Source of the DNA: Ctenosaura bakeri
Taxonomy: Eukaryota; Chordata; Lepidosauria; Squamata; Iguanidae
Direction: 5' to 3'
Assembly: GCA_948474755.1 (NCBI GenBank)
Contig: CAOLHI010000062.1
Coordinates: forward strand, 806,001 to 870,000
DNA length: 64,000 bases
A program made the translations under genes and the position numbers. Of this stretch, positions 48,923-59,021 are shown one piece after another. Below the pieces are notes generated by a model, which worked only from the letters and a program-made list of their open reading frames with translations, was not told where the DNA came from and made no database searches. Position 1 is the stretch's first letter. Each line of letters begins with the position of its first letter.

Positions 48923-49318
48923 GCCCTTTCTGTACCTTACCTGTGCCCAAAGCCATCATGTGGGGATCCAGGGAAAGCCTCTCCAAGGAGGGGAACATGG
49001 CAGAAGTGCTCCCCTCCACTCCGGCCACCTGCTGGATGGGAGGAAGCATGATGGCTCCACCTTTCCCTTCCATAGCACAGCCCAGCAGTTTCCCAAGCTG
49101 CACTGGGGGAGAAAGGGAAGTCATTGTGCTTCTTGCCATTCTGTGCAACAGGTGAGTGTGGGAGGGAGGCATGAAGACTCCACAACTGTGTGTCACCCCG
49201 TCAATTATTTAATTCACTATTGTGGCCATGGGTTGGCAATGAAATTACGACAACGGTTCTGCATGACATTGCAATCCCATGGCCATTATGGGTTTGAGAG
49301 TGGTGTGCAGAAAGGGCC
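48923..49318 (+). mobile_element. MITE-B copy 7, complete, with 3-bp target-site duplication
   Basis: 396 bp, same orientation as 31,564. The ends are gccctttctgtacc and mirrored gtgcagaaagggcc. It is flanked by tca on both sides (48,920-48,922 and 49,319-49,321). Landmarks are ggggaacatggcagaagtgc, a cccagcagtttcccaag centre and caacaggtgagt at about 49,145-49,156, a functional-looking donor motif. Several mutually overlapping ORFs here are not conserved in sister copies. Confidence 0.85.
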
Positions 49319-49321
49319 TCA

Positions 49322-50352
49322 GTCTTGAGGTGTGTGCTCTACTACATCCTTCTATGGATTTTGGAAGCAGGGACATGAAGCAAACAAAATTACTGAAGTG
49401 AAGCGGGTTTGGGTCTGGTGTTAGTTACTCCTGTGTTATTAGAACATTTGGCAGACATGTTCCATAGGGGGAAAAAACTGGGATATAACAATGATAGAAC
49501 AAATGAACTGGAATTATTTCTTTGCTGTAGCAGCCCCAACTATCCTTCCCTTAATTCACAATAGAAGCATACATAGGAAAGGCATCTTTTGTAGGGACGG
49601 ATTGTTTCTCCTAGATTTAGGGAACTTTTTATTTTGTCTGTTGTGCCTTATTGTTACATTGCTAGTTGACTCTGTGACTGTTACAGAATATAAATTTACA
49701 GATAAGACATTTATTTATTTACTTTGTTATTCATGGTTGTTTGTTTTATTTTTGTACAAAAATATCTTATAGGCATTCATCATCACTGCTACAGCATTCC
49801 AGAAAGCAGCTAGATTCCAATGCAATATTTAATAGGTTGCATTGTACTTTACACAACTGTGCCTGGGTTTCCATGTTATATCATCATTAAAAATTGATGT
49901 CTACAAAAATTCTGGAACATCTGCATCTTTCCACACATGACTAAGTGCTTAAAAAGACCATGAGGTCTGATTCATTGATGAGAAACACAATGGATAGCTT
50001 AAAAATTAAAGATAACATTTGTTTTCCTAGTACTCAGTGTTAATGATATCACAGAACTAAATGACTTTCATGTTTTTGACTGTGGGTTTGCCCTGTTCAG
50101 TCTCCATTGTACTAAGCTGTTGTGCAACTCCCACCAGTTAGAATGGCTTTGAGTGGTTTTTTTCTCCTGTTTATATTTGACTTGGGGTTACCACATTCAG
50201 TCCTCACCAAAAAGGGGTATTGTGCAATTCAAACCAGTTTGAATGGCTTTGTGCAGGACAACTTAACAAAAAATTGAACACTTATATGTTAGAGGAGGGC
50301 AGAAGGTAGATGCTGTGATTTGCAGTAGTTCTCTTCATTGACTAGCAGCAAC
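49322..50352. other. No recognised feature
   Basis: About 1 kb, AT-rich, with no domain-bearing ORF. Two similar stretches near 50,085-50,150 and 50,200-50,245 (gttt, then gccctgttcagtc or accacattcagtc, then accagtttgaatggctttg) suggest a local duplication of about 60 bp. Confidence 0.45.
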
Positions 50353-50360
50353 TTGACTTT

Positions 50361-50563
50361 GGGCCTTTCTGTACTACATGGTTGTAGTGCTATTATTCCA
50401 CTTTCAATATCCTGTGGAATTCTTGGCTTTGTAGTTTACTGGATCCAAAAAGCTCTCTGGCTGAGAATTCTAAATGCCCCTCCCTAAACTGCAAACCCCA
50501 GGATTCCAAAGGATATTGAAAGTGGAATAATAACACTATAACTGTGTTGTGTGGAAAGGCCCT
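50361..50563. mobile_element. MITE-A copy 2, with 8-bp target-site duplication
   Basis: 203 bp. The ends are gggcctttctgtactaca and mirrored tgtgtggaaaggccct. It is flanked by ttgacttt (50,353-50,360) and ttgactta (50,564-50,571), seven of eight identical. An 8-bp duplication is typical of the hAT superfamily. Its right edge falls at the 3' end of the RTE fragment. Confidence 0.85.
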
Positions 50564-51730
50564 TTGACTTATGGTGACCCTTTGAATGAGAGACACCCAA
50601 GTTACCCTGTCATCAGTAATCAGGTCTTTCAGGCTCATGGCTGTGGCTACCTTGATTGAATCTATCCATCTGTCTTCCTCTTCCTACAGCCTTCACTTTA
50701 CAAGAAATCATTGCCTTTGCTAGTGAGTCATATCTTCTTGTGATATGTCCAAATTGCAAAAGTCTCAGTTTAGTTATCTTGGCTTTAAAGGAGATTTGGA
50801 TTTTAGGGCTTGATTTGAACCAAGATCCATTTATTTGCCTTTATAGCAGTCCACAGTATCCATAACATTCTTCTTCAGCAAAGCATTTCAAATGAGTTGT
50901 TTTTCTTCTTTTCAGCTTTCTTCACTCTCTAGCTTTCACTACCATACAGAGAAACTGGGAATATGATGGCATGGACAATCTTAACTTTAGTATTCAAAGA
51001 TATATCTTGACATTTGAGGATCTTGTCTAATTCCTTCATAGCTGCCACTCCAAGTCCTAGGCCCTTTACACACTACATAATTATTGCATTATAATTCCAC
51101 TTTAACTGCCATGGCTGCCACCTTTGGAATCTTGGGGTTTGTACTCTTGGGAGGTACTGGAACTCTCTGCTGAGAATTCTAAATATCCCTCCCTAAACAG
51201 CAAATCCCAGGATTCTATAGAAGAGACTAGTGACAGTTAAGGTGGAATCATAGTGCAATAACTGTGTAGTGAGGAAACGCCTTCAAGTCATCTTCTGATT
51301 TCTTGACTGCAGTCTCCATTCTGATTAATGACTGAGACTAGGCATGGAAAAACTCGACCTACTTCAACATCTTCATTGTCTTCTTTAAAGTTATGTAAAT
51401 CATCTGATTATTACTTTTGTTTTCTTCATGATAAACTGTAAACCTGCCTTTGTACTATCTTCCTTGACTTTCTTCAGTAATTGTTCTAAAGCTTTGGTAT
51501 TTTCTGCTAGTTTTATGATGTTATCTACATATCTTAAATTGTTGATGTTTGATGATGTTTTTTCCTCCAATTCTCACTTCTCCTTTCTCAGAGTCTAACC
51601 TTACTTTACATATAATATGTTCAACATACAGGTTAAATAAATAGGGTGAGGAATTTAGATTTTCTTTTCCTTCCTGCCAATTGGAAACCATTCCATTTCT
51701 CCATATTTTGTCCTGATGGTAGCCTCTTGT
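50564..51730 (-). mobile_element. RTE (Bov-B-like) LINE fragment
   Basis: Minus-strand RTE-clade LINE. Its 3' end is at about 50,564 (tgacttatggtgaccc, the sequence also used as the tail of Sauria SINEs). Upstream comes the RT: near 51,530-51,560 the minus strand reads an INNLRYVDN block, in which RTE elements normally have YADD. The catalytic Ala-Asp pair is altered to Val-Asp, followed by Asn. The C-terminal part is full of stops. MITE-A copy 3 interrupts it at 51,059-51,283. The 5' part is missing. Confidence 0.75.
51059..51283. mobile_element. MITE-A copy 3, inserted in the RTE LINE
   Basis: 225 bp. The ends are aggccctttacacactacat and mirrored gtgtagtgaggaaacgcctt. It is flanked by caagtcct (51,051-51,058) and caagtcat (51,284-51,291), seven of eight identical. 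It shares gagaattctaaat and ccctccctaaac with copy 2. Confidence 0.85.
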
Positions 51731-52395
51731 TATGTATCAGGAATGCAACTGCTGGTTAGTTTATATATAGATTTTATGAGTTAGTTGTTTGTTTTTTGTC
51801 TGAAACTGCCTATGTAGTGGTTATATAGATCTTAACATATGTGAGTTTTCCATATGTAAAGCGGTAAGCTGCTCTATCTCTTCTTTAGTTCAAATTATAT
51901 TTAAAAAAAATCTCTGAGATGTTATCTTGAACATCACATTTCAAGTTGTCATCCTAAGTATTCACTTGCTTTCCAAAAGCTATCAATATCACTTTTACTC
52001 ACTGTCCACATTAAAGAAAAATCACTCCAGACAGAGGTTAATGCTTTACGGATACAGTTCTAACCTGGCTATAGCTGCCCAGGTACACTTTCTGTAAACG
52101 AGAGATGAAAGTTCTCTCAGTCGCTCAGAGGGAATATCTCTCACTCAGTAAACAGGATCTGGCTACTCTGCTACAGCTGGGAAAAAGCAACAACTATCTA
52201 TGCCTCCCACCCCCCAAGATCACTGATAAGGTAGATGCTCTTTTCTCTCAGATGCAGTTGGAAAATGTCCAGATAATCCACACCCTCTCCCAACCGCTAC
52301 TTAGCCAAGAGAGTACATGACAGGATTCTGACAGACTGATGGGTTGGGATGCAATGCACCTATGGGATACCTCCTTTTTCAATCAATTTAAAAGG
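51731..52395. other. No recognised feature
   Basis: Unassigned sequence. The ORF 52,105-52,320 (71 codons) has a hydrophilic, Ser/Leu/Gln-rich sequence with no family I know. It starts at a true ATG (atgaaagttctctcagtcgc) but has no supporting context. Confidence 0.4.
52105..52320 (+). other. Small unassigned ORF, 71 codons
   Basis: I do not recognise this ORF. ATG to TGA is uninterrupted; the translation is leucine- and serine-rich with no membrane segment or signal peptide. No splice-site or promoter context supports it. It could be a chance frame or a remnant of an unrecognised repeat. Confidence 0.15.
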
Positions 52396-52955
52396 GTCAT
52401 TTCCACACAGTGTTCCCAAAACGTGATACCTGTGGATTGTAGTCATTTCACGAGCTGTGATTCCACATGATGTCATCACCATCCAGTAACCATCCAGGAG
52501 CCAGCCCATCTGCAAGTGTCATTAGAATGCTGTATTTCAACTCTGGAAAAATTTCTGGAGTTGAAATACTGCATTCTAACCATGCACTCTAACCTTGTGG
52601 ATGAGCCAGCTACTGAATGGTGGTGACATTGTCTGGAATCGTGGCCCCTGAATTTTTTATTATTATTATTATTTATTTGTATCCCACCTCTCCATATGGA
52701 TCGAGGCGGCGAACAATTTACAAATAGCATGTATTTCGATACATTTCTATACATGCCCCCAACAAGCTGAGTACTCATTTTACCGACCTGTGAAAGGATG
52801 GAAGGCTGAGTCAGCCTTGGAGCCCGTCAGGATCGAACTCACAACCTTGTGACTTGCAGTACTGGCATTTAACCACTGCGCTACCAGGGCTCCCTTATGA
52901 CTGCAACTCACAGGTATTGAGTTTTAGCAACACCATATGGAAACAGCTAAGATCA
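52396..52955. mobile_element. Fold-back MITE-C with a nested SINE
   Basis: An inverted-repeat element whose arms run almost to the centre. Left end tcatttccacacagtgtt is mirrored at the right end (aacaccatatggaaacag); inner parts pair too (cacctgtggattgtagtcat against tgactgcaactcacaggtat). The centre is a 21-bp stem, 52,523-52,543 with 52,558-52,578, with one mismatch. A SINE at 52,657-52,894 interrupts the right arm. Without it the element is about 320 bp. I found no convincing target-site duplication. Confidence 0.8.
52657..52894 (-). mobile_element. tRNA-derived SINE with (ATT)n tail
   Basis: Minus strand. In its own sense it starts gggagccctggtagcgcagt. Box A is tagcgcagtgg (complement of 52,873-52,883) and box B is gttcgatcctg (complement of 52,828-52,838), a good RNA polymerase III promoter. 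The 3' part ends in gaggtgggatacaaataaat and an (AAT)n tail, seen on the plus strand as (att)n at 52,657-52,676. It differs from the Sauria copies and is the best-preserved SINE here. Confidence 0.85.
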
Positions 52956-53344
52956 TACACATGTGTAGGTTACATGTGTATTTGTCACCAACAGAATTCT
53001 AACCATAATCCATAAAACTAAATCATAAATTGTTCCACAAATGAACTTACATATGGCTAATATCACTCTCGGTTCATGAAGAAATTGACCATGTTTTGTA
53101 AATAAGCCTCCTGTATGGGTCATACTCAAACTTTTCCCAGCTCTAAACTGTACAGATGCTAAAGTAAGCAAATGCCCTTATCCTCTATTTTTACAGGGGT
53201 TATTTTATTAATGAATCTTGAACAGGTTTTATAAATATAATAGAATCAAGTTATGACAAAGTGATCCACAAACTGAGATAGTGGCTCTAGAACTGGGCTA
53301 CCAAGAAACATGCAGACCATCTGAGATGCCAAACCCATTATGTT
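52956..53344. other. No recognised feature
   Basis: About 390 bp, unassigned. Confidence 0.4.
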
Positions 53345-53348
53345 GTTT

Positions 53349-54243
53349 TGTTACCCAGTCCTCTGGGGGTCCCGGGAGGAGTGCCAAAATAACCAAAACA
53401 CAAACACAACTCTGAGTAGAATTAGCTGGAACACTCACTAAAGCTAGCGAGAGGCAGGGTAACTTAGCAGGGATCTTGCAACCCAATGTCTATGGGGTCA
53501 GGTCAGTCAAGCAATCAGATAGTTTTAAAATAGCAAAAAATATGTTTTTATTAAAAGACAAACAAACAGTAGAGACACCACAACCACACAGCTAATGGAA
53601 GAATTAGAAATAAGGATTTTGGGGGGAAATGGGTGATAAGACACATTTTCTTGTAGTCCTGAAGAAGCTTGAAGATGGTAGGGAAGAAAGCTCAGTGCGA
53701 TTTGCTGAGGGGAGCTTGCCAGATAAAATGGCAGCAAGGTGGTCTGGAATTTGGGAGCGATCCAAACCGGGCAAGTGATCCGAGGTGTTCTCGGAATCGG
53801 GTAGTTTTTATAGGGCAAATTGTGCCTGCAGGCCATGCCATACTCGGTGAGAACAATGTGAGTTTGGAGCGGGACAAAGCTTTGGAAAAGGTCAAGTTTA
53901 ACATGAGCTTAGTGCAGATGTAACAATAGTATAGCCAGTATGCAAATGTAAGGTGCTTAGCTTGGCTTTGTAAGACTATTGGCTCAAGGCCAGGCATCTT
54001 TGTTTAAAGTCACACTTAAGCAAGAGGTGTTTGCAGGAAGGTCCCTGAAGCAACGGAGTGGCTCTGTTCTGCCTGCCTAGGTGGAGAATGGAATGTCCAA
54101 CAATTACTGGCCGAGCCTGTTTACGTGCTTATCCGGAGGCCTCACAAACACGTGGAGAAGGGTGGAAGAGGAAGGCTGAATGATTTTGATATCAAAAAGA
54201 GATATCTAGTGCTATCACCAGGTAGGCCTGGGCCGAAGTAACA
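53349..54243 (-). mobile_element. Solo LTR, subfamily B, copy 1, with 4-bp target-site duplication
   Basis: 895 bp, minus orientation. Sense ends are TGTTAC and GTAACA. It is flanked by gttt on both sides (53,345-53,348 and 54,244-54,247). A polyadenylation signal lies at the complement of 53,547-53,552. It shares with subfamily A the block acccaatgtctatggggtca and the start of U5. Its partner copy at 57,258 lies in opposite orientation. ORFs within it are not genes. Confidence 0.9.
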
Positions 54244-54247
54244 GTTT

Positions 54248-54700
54248 AACCCATTGTGGTATTTTAGGGTCAATTTTCAGCAGAAATGTGTATTCATTTT
54301 CTTATCTATAACAAAAATGTTTACTTTCATTCAGCATGTTCTTATTGTGCTCACCATTGACTTTGGTGCATCTCCATCCCTGTCCCAACAATCTCATTCC
54401 ACCCCCCATCTCCACATTTCAAATCATGCCCTGATAGACCTCTGTGGATGCAATTTGCTATTTAAATCCTTTGAAGTACAATTCGATATTTAAATTGAAA
54501 CCCAGACTAGTTTTAGACTCCCCAAGAGACATGTTTAAATTTTAGAAATATTGTTCCACTCACTTTTTATATCGCAAAATATGTTTGTTTGCTTGTTCGC
54601 TTGCTTGTTTTGCTGCAGACTGCTGTCACGTTTAAATACTAGCTCTCTGTCTTATGCACAGACAAATGTTTTGAGAATAGAGACATGCCATTTTGTGAGA
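54248..54700. other. No recognised feature
   Basis: About 450 bp of AT-rich sequence with a few gtttgcttg-type repeats near 54,585-54,610. Confidence 0.4.
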
Positions 54701-54702
54701 AT

Positions 54703-54711
54703 ATATATGTG

Positions 54712-54743
<32 letters not shown>

Positions 54744-54751
54744 AACACAGC

Positions 54752-54786
<35 letters not shown>

Positions 54787-54787
54787 T
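54703..54787 (+). repeat. Compound microsatellite (TG)n(GA)n(TA)n(CA)n
   Basis: Tracts of tg (54,710-54,726), ga (54,728-54,743), ta (54,753-54,770) and ca (54,771-54,786). The tg and ca blocks are complementary, so the region can fold into a hairpin around the ta tract. ORFs crossing it on both strands are artefacts. Confidence 0.9.
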
Positions 54788-54829
54788 ACATAAATCTAAG
54801 GATAAACTGAACATAAAATAAAGAATTAT

Positions 54830-56300
54830 ACACAATAAGCAACACATAAACACACAGACCAAACCAAACTAAACACTAAACTAAACTAACAATGGGATCA
54901 GACTTGGCTTCCAACCCCTCAGTAAATGGTTATCAAAGATATATTTTGTTAACTTTATCACACTTAAAAAACCCTACAAAGTAAAAATGCATATTAATTA
55001 CCCCCCCCCCAAAAAAAAGCCTGTCTCATATGCTGCTATATACAGCTGGTAGTAGAGTCACTATTTCTACTTATAACTCAAACTTTTAAAAATTTCCCCA
55101 GTAATAATTTTAAAAAGCTGATCCCAGTCTTTTTTCAAATCTCTTAGCAAGCCACCTTTTAATAAAAATAATCAATTTATTCATTTCTGCTAAATTGAAA
55201 AGTTTCATGATCCAATCTTCTTGAGTTAGCATCTCTGACACCTTCCACTTCTTTGCGGTGAATTTGCAGTAGTAAACATATACTATAGAACTTCTTTTTT
55301 TTCTTTCTTTTGTTAACCTTTGTTCTGTCAGTCACAGTCGACATATTTCTGAGTTTAATTTCATCTTAAGCTTAATTTTTTATCCATCAGGTGTATCATA
55401 TACCAACATTTCTTCATTTTCTCACAAGTTAACCACATATGAAAAAAAGTTCCTGTTTCTTTGTCACCCTTCCAACAAATATTAGAAGATTTTGGACAAT
55501 TTTCAGGTGTCATATACCATCTATTGATTATTTTGAAATGTTATCTCATAGATAAAAATATTGTGCAAATTTCAAAACTTTTGTCCACCTGTTTTCGCAT
55601 TATGTAACTGAATAACATATCCCACATTCTAAGACCATTTAATCATACAATCTTTAACTTATTCATCCTCTGTTTCAATTTTTAACAAAAAATTATGTGT
55701 CTTAGCAATCAAATGTTCTTCATCGGAACATAGCTACTGCCTAAACAAACAAATTATTATCCCTCTTAAAACACTGTCAATTGTCTATAACCTAGCATCT
55801 AATATTCAAACCTTCCTGGATTAAAGCACCACTAGATTTCATACACCATTGGGCATTCTGAAAAACCAACAGGTCTTTATATGTGATCCATTTATCTTTA
55901 CAAAATATTTCTCTTCTGAAAAGACTTTCATGAGAAGAAACCCACAAAGGCATTTTAGGACAAAGATTTTTTTGTATTTATTCCAAACTCTGAATATGAA
56001 TCTTCTCATATAGTGATTATTAACATCTATATTTACCTTAATCTTATCATATCAAAGAAAGGAGTGTCAGCCAAATCTCAAGTCCAGCTCCTCCAACTGG
56101 ATGATTCATTGTCTTCTTTCGTTCATTCATTCATTCATTCTCTTTTGAATGAAATCCAGTCTTGAACCAAGTAAAACACTAGGCATATTAATACATTTTC
56201 AGATCTGCGAGGCTTAAACCTCCTCTCTGTTGGCAGACTTTTTTTTTCCCAGGTGACTGGTTAGAAAGCAGCCTATCAAATTACAAGGGAGAGCAAATCT
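54830..56300 (-). mobile_element. L1-4: 5'-truncated L1, ORF2 C-terminus and 3' UTR
   Basis: Minus strand. Decayed ORF2 end from about 56,300: a GGL-PDL-type region near 56,200-56,230, VQDWISF near 56,165, a WITYKDLLV block near 55,890, and the Cys-His tail (FICG after a TKKQELFF stretch) near 55,450. Leftward of about 55,250 lies 3' UTR-like sequence. Stops are frequent in every frame. A short (ATTC)n repeat (56,124-56,141) has expanded inside the coding part, and poly-C/poly-A (54,999-55,018) inside the UTR. The boundaries are approximate. Confidence 0.7.
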
Positions 56301-56450
56301 GGTTCTTAGGGAGCCTTAAAAGTCTCCGCTTGATTTACAAATGGACTAGCTGTTGTTGTTATTGTTGCTGCTGCTGTTGTTCCTGCCTCTGTGTGTGTAC
56401 TAAAGTTAAATAACAATTAAACTATCAAAAAAAATTAAAACTACTGAAAA

Positions 56451-56456
<6 letters not shown>
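56301..56456. other. Unassigned spacer
   Basis: Short AT-rich spacer with (TTG)n/(CTG)n-like stretches near 56,350-56,385. Confidence 0.4.
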
Positions 56457-56507
<51 letters not shown>

Positions 56508-56509
56508 TC
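56457..56509 (+). repeat. (CTTT)n microsatellite
   Basis: About thirteen perfect ctttn-free units directly left of the L2-like fragment. Confidence 0.95.
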
Positions 56510-56931
56510 AACAATGGAGCTATTGCAACAAGAGTGTTGAATGCTCCTTGTAGCCACTGCCACTTAACAATCTGGCTACAACTCTTTGGACCAGCTAAAG
56601 TTTCTGAACACTAATCAAAGCCAGCCCTGTGTACAGTGTGTTACAGTAATCCAAACAGAATGTCACTAAGACATGAGTCATTGTCACTATCAAGGAACAG
56701 GTGCCAACTGGTACACAAGCCTAATGCTATGAAAATGAACTCCTAGCCACCACTGAAACCTGAGCTTCCAGTTTCAAGGTCAAATCCAGGAGTACATCAA
56801 TGTTGCAGTACTGTGACTTCAGGAGAGTGCAATTCTATCAAGCACATGTTGAATTCCTATTCCCTGATCTGCCTTAAAACTAACCAAGCAAACCTCTGAC
56901 TTGTCTGGGCAAAACTTCAGTTTGTTTGCCC

Positions 56932-57237
56932 TTATCTAGTCCATTTTTTAAGGGAAGACGCTTGTCCAGGACCAAAATCAATTTCTTGAAAAATGGTGAA
57001 AGGAAGTGATAGAATTGGGTGCAATTCATACACTGATAGGACCAGACTCCAACACTTCAAGTGACCCCCTCCCTGTAGTTTTGTGCATGAGCCAATTAGC
57101 ATGGGCAACAGAATCAAGCCCTGGGGGACCCCACAGGGACCCCACCCCAATAGCCAAAGGGAGTCCTCTGGTAGGAGTCCTCCAGTACAACCTTTTGGGT
57201 TTGCCCAAGATAAAGCCATTGTAAATATTGCTTCCAA
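56932..57237 (-). pseudogene. L2-like RT, open fragment
   Basis: A 101-codon open piece containing GPCGVPQG, the conserved block between RT motifs A and C. It runs in frame 57,237 to 56,932 and then stops. It is the longest coding remnant of the element. Confidence 0.7.
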
Positions 57238-57690
57238 GACTCATTCCAGTAAGGAGGTGTTACTTCAGTTCAGGCATATCCAGTGATAGCACTAGATATC
57301 TGTTTCCGATATCAAAATCATTCGGCATCCCTCTGCCATCCCTCTCCACGTGTTTCCGAGGCCTCCGGACAAGCACGTAAACAGGCACGGCCGGTAATTG
57401 TTGGACATTCCATTCTCCACCTAGGCAGGCAAAACAAAGCCATTCTGTTGCTTGAGGGACCTCCCTGCAAACACCTCTTTGCTTAAGCGTGACACTAACA
57501 AAGGCGCCCAGCTCTGAGCCGACAGTCTTACAAAGCCAAGCTAAGCACCTTGCGTTTGCATACTGGCTACACTATTGTTGATTCAGCGCTAAGCCAATCA
57601 TGTTAAACTTGACCTTTCCAAAGCTTTGTCCCGCTCCAAACTTGCATTGTTCTCACCAAGTATGGCATGGCCTGCAGTCACAATTCACCC

Positions 57691-57697
57691 TATATAA
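57691..57697 (+). promoter_or_regulatory. LTR TATA box
   Basis: tatataa preceded by caattcaccc. It lies ~326 bp upstream of the AATAAA signal, a normal U3/R layout. Confidence 0.7.
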
Positions 57698-57720
57698 ACC
57701 CCCTGATTCCGAGAGCACCT

Positions 57721-57875
57721 CGGATCACTCCTGAGTTCCATCCAGCCTTGCTGCCGCTTTGCCCAGCAAGCCGTCCCCTCAATTCCGGTAAGTGAGACCG
57801 TTCAACCCGGATCACTCCAGACTTTCATCCCACCTTGCTGCCACTTTGTATGGTGAGCTCCCCTCGGCCTCTACT
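57721..57875 (+). repeat. Tandem duplication in LTR copy, period 87 bp
   Basis: cggatcactcc at 57,721 recurs at 57,808. Both are followed by a ccttgctgcc-type stretch and a gccc or tatgg-gagc block. Copy 1 of the subfamily has a shorter, single version at the corresponding place. Confidence 0.75.
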
Positions 57876-58016
57876 CTGAGTTTCTTCCCCACCATCTTCA
57901 GCTTCTTCAGGACTATGAGAAAAGATGTCGTATCACCCATTTCCCCCCAAAATCATTATTTCTAGTTCTTCTGTTAGCTGTGTGGTTGTGGTGTCTTTAC
58001 TGTTTGTTTGTCCTTT

Positions 58017-58022
58017 AATAAA
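58017..58022 (+). terminator. LTR polyadenylation signal
   Basis: AATAAA, preceded by a T/G-rich stretch and followed by a conserved U5. The same signal is present at the corresponding place in the minus-strand copies. Confidence 0.75.
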
Positions 58023-58509
58023 AACATCATATTTGCTATTTTAAAACTGTCTGACTGCTTGACTGATCTGACCCCATAGACATTGGGTTACAAGATCCCT
58101 GCTAAGTTACCCTGCCTCTCGCTAGCTTTAGTGAGTGCTCCAGCTAATTTCCTCACCTTTGCGTTAGTGTGTCTTGGTTATTTGGGCACCCCTCCCAGGA
58201 CCCCCAGAGAACAGGGTAACAGAGGCCCAGAATATGTGGTTGATGCTATCAAAAGCTACTGAGAAGTCCAGCAGAACCAACAAAGACAGGCTCAACCCTT
58301 TCCAGTTCCCAGTGTAGGTCATCCATCATGGTGATCAAAGCTTTCAATGTGCCATAACCATCCCTGAAATGAGATTGGAAAGGATCTAGAGTAATTATCC
58401 CTATCTAAGGGGGGCTATGAAAGTTATCTGAGAGACCACAGTGAACTTTGGAGAATTGAGTTGGTGGTCTCAGACCTACACCATTGTAAAGAACCCAGTA
58501 CAAACTTCC

Positions 58510-59021
58510 TGTCATGTACTGTTTCCAGAAGACTCAGACTCAGAGTCTGAAACAGGGGGCATGCCAGAGGCTGAGGCAGGGACCATGCCAGGATCTGCTG
58601 TACAGAAAAAGGCTACAGTGCCACAAACAGAACAGTGGCCAGTCCCAGTTCCTGCAGAGAGTCCTGCCTCTTCAGACACACAAGAGCGCTGATGTTGGGG
58701 TTACCCTCCATATTTGACTGGTTGATGGGAATTGTAATACTCCATTGCCATTATCTCATATACTCGGTTTGCTAGCTGCAGATGTTTCTTGTTTTGCATT
58801 CCTCTCCTGGTTCCTCAAGACATACCAAGCTAAAGGTGATATTAGCTAAGCAACCACGGTCAGCCTGACCTACCAGGCTGGCACTACTGATATCTGTGGG
58901 AACCTTGCATATTATAATTAGCTAGTTTTGAAATTCTCGCCAACGGCTGTTGTCTGTTAATGCTCTTCAATAAATCTTACTTTTGCATGTTTATTTGTCA
59001 TGTGCGAATCTGATCCTGACA
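58510..59021 (+). mobile_element. Possible second kind of solo LTR
   Basis: About 512 bp starting tgtcatgtactg and ending gatcctgaca, a 5-bp inverted terminus (TGTCA and TGACA). An AATAAA lies at 58,969-58,974, ~50 bp before the end. The 5' part contains a proline/serine-rich open stretch (58,441-58,692). No target-site duplication matches, so this call rests on the end motifs and polyadenylation signal. Confidence 0.4.

Larger units (their letters stand above)
57258..58221 (+). mobile_element. Solo LTR, subfamily B, copy 2, with 4-bp target-site duplication
   Basis: 964 bp, plus orientation. The ends are TGTTAC and GTAACA, flanked by gagg on both sides (57,254-57,257 and 58,222-58,225). It contains a TATA box (57,691-57,697), a downstream ccggtaagtgag (57,785-57,796) resembling a splice donor, and AATAAA (58,017-58,022), so U3-R-U5 order is clear. 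An 87-bp tandem duplication follows the TATA box. It interrupts the L2-like LINE. Confidence 0.92.
56512..58440 (-). mobile_element. L2-like LINE, reverse transcriptase part, split by a solo LTR
   Basis: Minus-strand LINE RT in two pieces, 58,440-58,222 and 57,257-56,512. The right piece reads VLLDFSVAFDSINH (the catalytic-Asp motif A, expected form LLDLSAAFDTIDH). The left piece has CGVPQGLILLPML near 57,110-57,150, and a DYCNTLYTGL block near 56,620-56,650, the thumb of L2-type RTs. Between them lies the LTR at 57,258-58,221. The YADD block is not recognisable. The ORF ends at the (CTTT)n repeat. L2 or a sister clade is my call from the motif wording. Confidence 0.8.

Noticed and set aside
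48708..49328. 206-codon ORF on the plus strand
   Set aside because: It runs from unassigned DNA into MITE-B copy 7; the coding appearance comes from the GC-richer MITE and other frames are open as well.
52828..52894. A tRNA gene
   Set aside because: A and B boxes are present but the sequence continues as a SINE and shows no cloverleaf acceptor pairing.
53349..58221. A provirus bounded by the two subfamily B LTRs
   Set aside because: The LTRs are in opposite orientation, each with its own target-site duplication, and the interval holds an L1 end and an L2 fragment.
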